A stretch of DNA of 11,585 bases. Source: Gp6-AA40 sp036742665 (GTDB lineage Bacteria > Acidobacteriota > Vicinamibacteria > Vicinamibacterales > UBA2999). How positions within the stretch are numbered: the stretch's first letter is position 1; the number at the start of each line of letters is the position of its first letter. Where the stretch lies: positions 1 through 11,585 of the forward strand of contig DAINQP010000193.1 of the NCBI GenBank assembly GCA_036742665.1, read 5' to 3'. The notes beneath the pieces are model-generated. The model searched no databases. It was given only the letters and a program-made list of their open reading frames with translations, and had not been told where the DNA came from. Shown one piece after another: positions 5,565-11,585 of this stretch. The position numbers and the translations under genes were made by a program.

Positions 5565-7374
5565 CGGGCCTGCCCTGAGCCGCGTCGAAGGGCTCCTTCA
5601 CATGGTGCAGTGTGTCGATTGCCGGGTGCTCGATGGTCTGCTCACGGCCGGAGGGCCAGCGAATCACGGCGCGATCCACCGCATCCGCGTCACCGAGCCC
5701 GTAGTGCAGACGCCGCTGGTTCTGCGCGCTGAACCCGCTCGCCGTTGTGACCTGTTGTACCTGCTTGCGATTCTTCCAATTCAGTTCGAGCTGCGCGCCG
5801 ACCGCGCCGCGGTTGCTCATGGTGCCTTCAAGCTCGAACTGGATCCAGTGTCGACCCGGCGCCACGCTGTTCTTGTAAATCAGCAATGGTCCCTTCTGGT
5901 TCGCCACGATCACGTCCAGCACGCCGCGGTTGCCGAGATCCGCAAGCGCCACGGCGCGGCCATCGTAGGCGTCGCGTGCGCCGACCACCTGCGCGACGTC
6001 CGTGAACCGGCCGAGCCCGTCATTCAGCCACAGACGCTTGCGCTGATAACCAGAGAGGCTGCGGCCTTTCATCGCTGGCCAGTTCACCGCGTCGCCGATG
6101 ATCTGGCTGTGGCCGACGGCAATCACCGCGAAGTCGTACCAGTAGCTGCTGCGTTCTCCGGCCGAGATGTAGCCGTTGGTCAGATACAAATCCTGCGCGC
6201 CGTCATTGTTCAGATCGCCGAACTGCGCGCCCCAGCTCCATCCACCGTAATCGATGCCCATACTCGAAGCGAGGTTCTCGTACTCGGCGCGATCGCTTTT
6301 TGGCACCCACAAGTCGTTGCCCTGCACGAGCACACCAGGTTCGGAGATGTTGGTCTTGTAGATCGCCAGCCGGCCGTCGTTGAACACGTCGCCAACCGAG
6401 GCATTCATCCCGCTCTTCGGTGAGCGTCCGACGCCAGTTGACTGCGCAACGTCGATAAAGCCTTTCCCCTCACGGTTCGCGAACAGCTCTGACACGCCGT
6501 AGTCGTTCGAGAGAAACAGATCCGGATAGCCGGTGCCACGAAGATCACCTGCGATGACGGCCAACGTCCAGCGGCGGCTGGTGATGCCGAGGGCCGCCGC
6601 CCTGTCCTCGAAGGTCCCGTCGCCGCGATTGTGCAGCAGGTACTTGCGCCCGCCGTTGGTCGCGTACTCGAAGCTCTCGGGCATGATCTTCGTCGTCTCG
6701 AGCTTCCAGAGATTGATGTCGTCGGCCCAGTAGCCAGCGAGAAACAGATCGAGACGGCCGTCGCGGTCGTAGTCGAGCCACGTCGCGCTGTTCGCATTCA
6801 CCCACTTCGGCAGACCCGCCCGCTCGCCGACCGCAACGAAGCGGTTGCCCTGATCGTTGTGAAAGAGCTCGGGCCGCCCGTAGCGATACAGAAACAGGTC
6901 GTCCCAGCCGTCGTTGTCGTAGTCGCCCCACACCGCGCCCATCGACACGCCGCTCTCTTGCTGGTTGACGTCAGCAACGCCCATCTGTGCGGCGACATCG
7001 ACAAACGTCCCGTTGCCTTGATTGCGATACAACCGATTGAGACTCCCCTCGCCGCTATTGGTGACGTAGAAGTCCTGCCACCCGTCACGATCGAAGTCCG
7101 CGACAGCGACCGCAGCGCCCATCGACGCCACCTGCGGCATGATGTGCGCGAGCCGGCCGTCGAACGTGGGCCCCTGGTGCACGAAGTTCACGCCGAGCGC
7201 TTTCGCAGACTCTTCGAGCCTGAAGCCAAAGCGTGCGTCGCCAGGCGCACCGCCCGTCGCCTCACCCGCGGCCGCGGTCGCCCGTGAGTTCAACACGCGA
7301 ATGGCGACGAGCGACGACACCAGCACGGTCGTCCAGGCAAACCAAGCAATGCGCTGTCGATTACCGGAGGTCAT
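5554..7374 (-). CDS. Membrane-anchored FG-GAP/VCBS propeller with ASPIC/UnbV domain (CRTAC1 family)
   Basis: A 606-residue protein. A hydrophobic segment (about 11-28) is a signal anchor or uncleaved signal peptide, so the rest should be outside the cytoplasm. FG-GAP-type calcium-binding loops follow: DFDRDGWQD (93-101), DYDNDGWDD (151-159), DYDRDGRLD (201-209), DLRGTGYPD (277-285, degenerate), DVFNDGRLA (329-337, degenerate), DLNNDGAQD (387-395) and DLGNRGVLD (479-487, degenerate). This fits a seven-bladed propeller. The ASPIC/UnbV domain is at about 518-578 (RGAVGAQLEL to AVIRWPSGREQ). Length and order match the CRTAC1 family, whose role is unknown, with adhesion or ligand binding usually proposed. 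The final PFDAAQGRPDGL comes from a palindromic repeat and is not part of the domain. The ATG at 7374 has a GAAGG almost touching it, so the exact start is less certain. The overlap with the UnbU-like gene suggests a shared function. Confidence 0.9.
   Translation of the reverse strand: MTSGNRQRIAWFAWTTVLVSSLVAIRVLNSRATAAAGEATGGAPGDARFGFRLEESAKALGVNFVHQGPTFDGRLAHIMPQVASMGAAVAVADFDRDGWQDFYVTNSGEGSLNRLYRNQGNGTFVDVAAQMGVADVNQQESGVSMGAVWGDYDNDGWDDLFLYRYGRPELFHNDQGNRFVAVGERAGLPKWVNANSATWLDYDRDGRLDLFLAGYWADDINLWKLETTKIMPESFEYATNGGRKYLLHNRGDGTFEDRAAALGITSRRWTLAVIAGDLRGTGYPDLFLSNDYGVSELFANREGKGFIDVAQSTGVGRSPKSGMNASVGDVFNDGRLAIYKTNISEPGVLVQGNDLWVPKSDRAEYENLASSMGIDYGGWSWGAQFGDLNNDGAQDLYLTNGYISAGERSSYWYDFAVIAVGHSQIIGDAVNWPAMKGRSLSGYQRKRLWLNDGLGRFTDVAQVVGARDAYDGRAVALADLGNRGVLDVIVANQKGPLLIYKNSVAPGRHWIQFELEGTMSNRGAVGAQLELNWKNRKQVQQVTTASGFSAQNQRRLHYGLGDADAVDRAVIRWPSGREQTIEHPAIDTLHHVKEPFDAAQGRPDGL
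5571..5593. repeat. Dispersed palindromic repeat at the UnbV/UnbU gene junction
   Basis: The plus strand has GCCCT (5572-5576) and its complement AGGGC (5589-5593) around GAGCCGCGTCGA. From memory, this CTGAGC..GTCGAAGG type of element recurs in many environmental genomes, often between genes. Here it is translated as PFDAAQGRP, the last residues of the ASPIC/UnbV protein, and ends a few bases before the start codon of the UnbU-like gene. Confidence 0.5.
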
Positions 7375-7381
7375 CCTTCAT

Positions 7382-7436
7382 GTAGGGCCGGTCCTTCGGA
7401 CCGGCCTGACCGGGCACGTCCATAGGCGTGCCCTAC
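7382..7436. repeat. Double-hairpin palindromic element between two propeller genes
   Basis: Stem 1 is 7386-7394 with 7398-7406 (nine pairs, loop TTC). Stem 2 is 7412-7418 with 7427-7433 (seven pairs, eight-base loop). The flanks GTAGGG (7382-7387) and CCCTAC (7431-7436) are also complementary, so the whole can fold as a multi-branched or cruciform structure. It fills almost all of the 58-bp space between the two genes, and its last bases supply the TAG stop (7433-7435) of the upstream gene. The structure resembles a REP/BIME-like unit. There is no T-tract, so it is not a classical terminator, but it could protect mRNA ends or reduce read-through. Confidence 0.65.
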
Positions 7437-10400
7437 CTGCGTAGTCCTCTCACGAACGCGCTTGGCGTTACGAAGCGAGTGTGGTACTGCTCCCAGTCCT
7501 CGCGATGCCGCTGATAGACGGGATCGTCCTTCAGCGCCAAGCTCGAGACCGGAGCGCCGTAGTCGGGGCGGCTGTGCGACGGCAGCGGCAGCACCGTTTC
7601 TGAGTAGCCGGTGTTATAGTCGCCGTCCTTTTCCCACCCGTCGCCAATCAACACGAAATCGCGGCGCCAGCCTTGCGGCGGAGACGGCTGCACCTCGAAG
7701 CGCAGGCGCAGCTCATCACCCGCGTTCATGATCACATATCGATCATCGACACTCGCCAATAGTGCGTTCACATTACCGAAGCGCGTGTAGTAGCCGACGA
7801 GATCGCGCCAGCGCTGCGTCGTATTTGCCAGCCGCTCGTAGATCGGCCTCTCGGGCGCATCGCCGCGCGGTGACGTTGTCTGTGAGTAGCCTCGAAACGC
7901 CAGTTCGGCGCTGGACGCCTGCAGGCGGTTTGTTTGGACCGGGACTGCACTTCGCTCGGACACGCCCAACAGGTCCCAGTAGATCTCCAGGTTCGTCCGC
8001 AGTCTCAGCCGGTCCGCGTCTGCCGGCACTCGCGCAAGCTCGACGAGCATCGTCTTGTTCTTGCCGGCCGGGAATCCCAGATCCGGATTCACTGTGACCC
8101 ACTGTCCGGCAACTCTCGCCTCGAGCGCGAGACCGCTCGGCGTGACGTGACCGCCCTGCCCAATGGCGACGTTGATGCTGCTGTCGGTTGGATAGATCCA
8201 GCCGCTCGCAACAAGTGTAGTGTCCGGCTTTCCTTGGTGCCGTAGCACATCGCGCGAAGGCGGCAGCCGGACGTCCGCGATCTCAAACTCGACGAAGTGC
8301 TCTTTCGCGATCCCCTGATACGCGCCTCGCTCGAATGACGCGAGGTACCGTCCATCGCGCCGCACCANNNNNNNNNNNNNNNNNNNNNNNNNNNNNNNNN
8401 NNNNNNNNNNNNNNNNNNNNNNNNNNNNNNNNNNNNNNNNNNNNNNNNNNNNNNNNNNNNNNNNNNNCCCTGATACGCGCCTCGCTCGAATGACGCGAGG
8501 TACCGTCCATCGCGCCGCACCACCAGATCGGTCACATCCGTGCCGTGGTCATCCCATGCGCGCGCGACTGGCGTGACCGTACCCATCACGTTCACGGCAA
8601 GCGCCGGCGGATGCGCGGGCGAGAATCGCTCATCGACAAACACCTCGGTGTCTGCCGGATGATCGACGACGAGCAGCGAGACGTGATCGAAGAAATGTGT
8701 CTCCCACAGTTCCGCGGTGATACGCACGTCGTAGGCGCCGTCGCGAGGCACAAGCTGCTCACCAGCGATCCTCACCCAGTCTTCCGTTTGCCCTACACCG
8801 GCGGTGTCCTGTGCGTTGATGCGCAGCCCAAGCGGCGATCGCCAGAGGAAGTCGGTCACAAACCCCATACGGCTGCCGTCCCATGCAAACACCCAGGGGC
8901 ACGATCCTTTCAACCGCTGCTCCGCCACGATCGCATCGTCCACGCCGCCGCGGAATTCGGCCTGCGCGACCCCATTCGGCCAGACGATGCGCGCGACGTC
9001 GATGGCGGTGTGGGTGCCGAGACCGAAGTGAAGCGGCGCGCCGGTGAGCACCTGCGTCTGCACGAGCAGTCCCGATCGCACCTGGATGTCGCCGCCGACG
9101 CCGAACGCGTTGATACGCTGATCGCCGGCATTCTGCTGTGCGCGCGGACGAATCACTTTCCAGTGATAGCCCGTCGTCCCTTTGCCGAGCCATCGGGTTG
9201 GCCGTCCTCCGGCAACGCCGACAAAATCCAGCATGCCGTCCCCGTTGAGGTCGGCAGCCGAAAAGACATCGCCTGTCGGCGCCGCGGCCAGGGCTTGCAA
9301 TTGATGACTGCCATCAGCCAGCCAGATCCGCGTCTGGCCGCCTCCAGATGCCGCGAGATCGAGCGCACCGTTGTTGTCGAAATCGGCGGCGATCAGACGA
9401 TGGCTGCCTGGAGACGCGCCAGCCAGACCGTCCCATCGTGCGACCTCGCGGGTGGTCCACATCTCGCCCTGCCGGGATGTGATCCGAACGATACCCATGG
9501 CGTCCAGTGTGGCGACATCGATCACGCCATCGGCATCGATATCGGCGACGGTCGCAGCGGCAACGTTGGTTGGGCCGCCCAGATCGGCTGCACGAGCGAA
9601 CGCGCCGGCCTGCCGGTTGATGTAGACATGCAGCGCGCCGGACGCATCGACGAAGACAGCGTCAGGGTCTGCATCACGATCGAGATCGGCCCATGCGAAC
9701 GCACGCGCGTTGAACGTGCCGGCGAATGGCTGCTGCACCTGCCACGTGCCATTGCCGTTGTTCCTCAGCACGACAGGGGCGCCTTCCCGTACGCCGACAA
9801 TCAGATCGAGATCGCCGTCCATCTCGACGTCGGCAGGCCAGGCACCCGCGCAGTCGTAGGTCGGAAACGTGCCCGTGTAGGTACGAGTGGTCACGTCGAT
9901 AAACGTGCCGTCCTCGTTCTGAAGGAGCAGGAACACACCACCGGGCCCGCACAGGGCAATGTCGGTCCTGAAGTCGTGATTCCAATCGAGCGGCACGATC
10001 GAGTCGCGCACCGGAGGAGGATTCGCGGCGGCTGTCCCCACCGGCAGCGGCCATGTACCGGGCGCACCGTCGATACGCTGAACGCGACCGGCATCGGCGG
10101 CAATCAGCGCCAGGGCGCCGTCAGCGTTCACAGGGAACGACAGCGCAACGGCGACCGGCCGGCCCGATGCAGCGCCGAGCGACTCCGCCGCAAATGTCAG
10201 CTTCACATCCGGGACGGATGGTGTCGCCGGTGGCGACGCGAGGACGAGAAAGCGATTGAATGGCTCGGCGATGAGCTCGGCAGGCGTGCGTACGGCGATT
10301 AGACTTTCGGAGAACGCCGGCACCGGTGCCAGCACATTCCTGAGGATCGTCGCCGCGCGCGGCGCATCGTCAAAGTTGCCTTCCGCCGCAGCCTTCTGTA

Positions 10401-11076
10401 CGACAGCAAACTGCTCCTTCGCCTGCTCCGACCACGACGCGGCGTCGCGGCCTATGGCCTCAACCGATTCACGGAGCCGCTGCGCGTCGCGTAGCTTCGC
10501 GGCGAGCCGCGCTCGCTCGAGTTGAATGGCAAGATTCATCGGCCCGAGCGTGGCGAGCTCGTCGAGAAGTGTCTGCGCTTCCTTGTCGGCCTCGGGCGTG
10601 TTCAGGCGCGACAGTTCCTCGGCCAGCGCGAACCGCGCGCGCAGCCCACGCGTGTCGAGGGCGACGGCACGGCGCAAGCCGGCGATGCCCTCATCGAGGC
10701 GCCCCCGCGCGGTTTCCATCCGCGCGGCCAGCAGCACGAGGTCGCTGTTATCGGGTGCCAGTGACACGGCGCGCTGGATTGGCTCGGCGGCCGCATCAAG
10801 CTCGCCCAGCCTCATCTGCGTCAGACCAAGGTTGGCCCACGATGCAGGCTCACGCGGCACCAGCGTCGTCGCGCTCGTGAACTGCTGACGGGCGTCGTCG
10901 AGGAGTCCCACTTCGAGGGCGGCGAGGCCGTGATAGAAGGCGCGCGTCGTTTGCTCGTACGCCTCTGTGCCCGGCGCCGGCAGCGATTGCCGCCGCACGA
11001 CGATCAGAGCGGCGATCGCGAGCACCGCGACGACAACCGCCACAACAATCCAGGGTGTTCGCTTATTCCAGGCCAA
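7433..11076 (-). CDS. Membrane-anchored TPR + FG-GAP propeller + ASPIC-like protein, interrupted by a scaffold gap
   Basis: The gene appears split by 100 Ns, but both edges carry the same 55 bp. Removing the Ns and one copy (155 bp) leaves 3489 bp in a single frame, 1162 residues. Order: membrane anchor (about 9-28); TPR-like helices (about 38-250, with SWANLGLTQMRLGELDAA the clearest); a propeller with calcium loops DWNHDFRTD (364), DVEMDGDLD (416), DLDRDADPD (464), DIDADGVID (512), DFDNNGALD (565) and DLNGDGMLD (609); an ASPIC-like segment (about 655-710, FGVGGDIQVRSG to ARIVWPNG); and about 450 residues I cannot name, with LRLRTNLEIYWD and FVLIGDGWEKDGDYNT. TPR and propeller should lie outside the cytoplasm. 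The start is TTG, overlapping the symporter stop by 14 bp. The role is unknown; binding of a ligand or partner is the likeliest inference. Confidence 0.88.
8313..8367. repeat. Left copy of the 55-bp sequence flanking the N gap
   Basis: This stretch is identical to 8468-8522 on the other side of the Ns. Being exactly one short k-mer length long and abutting the gap on both sides, it is best explained as an unmerged contig overlap and not as biology. It encodes the same residues (RRDGRYLASFERGAYQ) as the right copy. Confidence 0.93.
8368..8467. other. Scaffold gap of 100 Ns
   Basis: A run of exactly 100 N, a conventional placeholder size. The reading frame is continuous if the gap and one flanking 55-bp copy are removed, so the real gap length is probably minus 55 bp and no sequence is missing. 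Confidence 0.97.
8468..8522. repeat. Right copy of the 55-bp sequence flanking the N gap
   Basis: Identical to 8313-8367. From here the coding frame of the large propeller gene runs unbroken up to 11076. Confidence 0.93.
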
Positions 11077-11585
11077 GGTGCAGTTGACGCTCGAGCTCCA
11101 CGAAACGTCGCTCCTCGGATGGTACCGGACGCAGCAGAGAAACGCCGATCGCCACGACGAAAGAGAGCGGAATGGTAACGATGCCCGGGTTTCGCAGCGG
11201 GAACCACGCTTCGGCGTGCTTGAGGATGTCGAGCTGAATGGTCGGCGACAGATAGATCAACAGCAGCGTCGAGACCGTCCCCGTGATCATGCTGATCTGC
11301 GCGCCGGCGGTCGTCAGCCGCTTCCAGAAGATCGACAGCACGAGCGCCGGAAAGTTGGCGCTGGCGGCAATCGCGAACGCGAGGCCCACCATGTAGGCGA
11401 CGTTCTGTCCCTTGAAGGTGATGCCGAGCAGGATGGATACGATCGCCAGGAGGACCGTCGCCGTCCGCGCCACCACGAGCTGCTCCCGCTCGCCGGCATG
11501 GGCCCCGCGGATGACGTTCACCCACAAGTCGTGCGAGAGCGTGGCGGCACCCGACAGCGTCAGGCCGGCGACGACGGCGAGGATC
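11063..11585 (-). CDS. actP: Cation/acetate symporter ActP-like, C-terminal part (5' end outside window)
   Basis: The frame is open from the window edge to the TAA at 11063-11065, giving the last 173 residues of a sodium:solute symporter (SSS family, normally about 500-560 residues). The segments LSGAATLSHDLWVNV, GQNVAYMVGLAFAIAASANFP and LKHAEAWFPLRNP correspond closely to the same positions of ActP acetate permeases, which import acetate and other short carboxylates with a cation. Four to five membrane helices remain, followed by a short charged tail (PSEERRFVELERQLHL). A TTG at 11527 is an internal Leu codon, not a start. The stop overlaps the TTG start of the propeller gene by 14 bp, so it probably heads, or is part of, the same transcript. 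Specificity for acetate is inferred from the resemblance. Confidence 0.9.
   Translation of the reverse strand, partial: ILAVVAGLTLSGAATLSHDLWVNVIRGAHAGEREQLVVARTATVLLAIVSILLGITFKGQNVAYMVGLAFAIAASANFPALVLSIFWKRLTTAGAQISMITGTVSTLLLIYLSPTIQLDILKHAEAWFPLRNPGIVTIPLSFVVAIGVSLLRPVPSEERRFVELERQLHLGLE

Noticed and set aside
5491..6423. Plus-strand open frame (310 codons) opposite the ASPIC/UnbV gene
   Set aside because: Antisense shadow of conserved FG-GAP repeats and the ASPIC domain; no start signal and no domain.
4713..7374. An enediyne biosynthetic gene cluster
   Set aside because: Only UnbU- and UnbV-like genes are present. No iterative PKS, thioesterase or tailoring enzyme lies in the window, and ASPIC/UnbV proteins are widespread outside such clusters.
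7360..7380. Tiny upstream ORF (MKDDLR) overlapping the start of the ASPIC/UnbV gene
   Set aside because: It has no ribosome binding site and six codons are easily found by chance; I would not call it regulatory without profiling data.
7382..7436. Rho-independent terminator between the two propeller genes
   Set aside because: Strong hairpins are present, but no T-tract follows on either strand.
8313..8522. The 55-bp direct repeat as a target-site duplication or recombination site
   Set aside because: Both copies abut the Ns exactly and removing one restores the gene frame, so an unmerged contig overlap is far more likely.
8545..10302. Long plus-strand open frame (585 codons) opposite the large propeller gene
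   Set aside because: It is a shadow of the minus-strand coding frame in high-GC DNA. Its residues (Arg/His/Asp-rich, no domain) match no family, while the minus strand gives clear TPR, FG-GAP and ASPIC motifs.
1..11585. tRNA, rRNA, CRISPR array, riboswitch
   Set aside because: I saw no cloverleaf with CCA-type end, no regularly spaced direct repeats and no familiar riboswitch core. Nearly all sequence is accounted for by coding regions or the remnants listed.

Overview
The window is high-GC, densely coded DNA from an uncultured bacterium. It is probably from Acidobacteriota, perhaps the Vicinamibacteria, judged from three gene types that abound there: a PknB-type kinase fused to a TolB-like propeller, several FG-GAP/ASPIC-UnbV propeller proteins, and TPR-propeller fusions. 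No rRNA or marker gene confirms this. A run of 100 Ns shows that the sequence is a scaffold, probably metagenomic.

Left part (1-4652): the C-terminal end of an alpha/beta hydrolase (+) faces a transmembrane Ser/Thr kinase with a C-terminal propeller (-). The kinase promoter region abuts a decayed IS5-family transposase (about 3120-3560) carrying three single-base deletions and one internal deletion. Then come three small plus-strand items: a complete rhodanese-domain protein with a good ribosome binding site, a C-terminal remnant of a VOC/glyoxalase gene, and a RibD-C/DHFR-like reductase whose ATG overlaps the stop of the remnant.

Right part (4713-11585): four minus-strand genes in tight succession look like one operon. 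In transcription order they are the 3' end of an ActP-like cation/acetate symporter; a 1162-residue membrane-anchored TPR + FG-GAP propeller + ASPIC-like protein with a long C-terminal region I do not recognise; a 606-residue membrane-anchored FG-GAP + ASPIC/UnbV protein; and a multi-pass NqrB/RnfD-like protein resembling UnbU. The 1162-residue gene looks broken only because of the N gap. Both gap edges carry the same 55 bp, and removing 155 bp restores a single frame.

The UnbV-like/UnbU-like pair recalls the genes of unknown function, unbV and unbU, conserved in enediyne clusters, but no polyketide synthase is present here. The best candidate for an undescribed system is this symporter, extracytoplasmic propeller and RnfD-like membrane module. 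Palindromic repeats sit at two of its gene junctions and contribute coding sequence at one of them.
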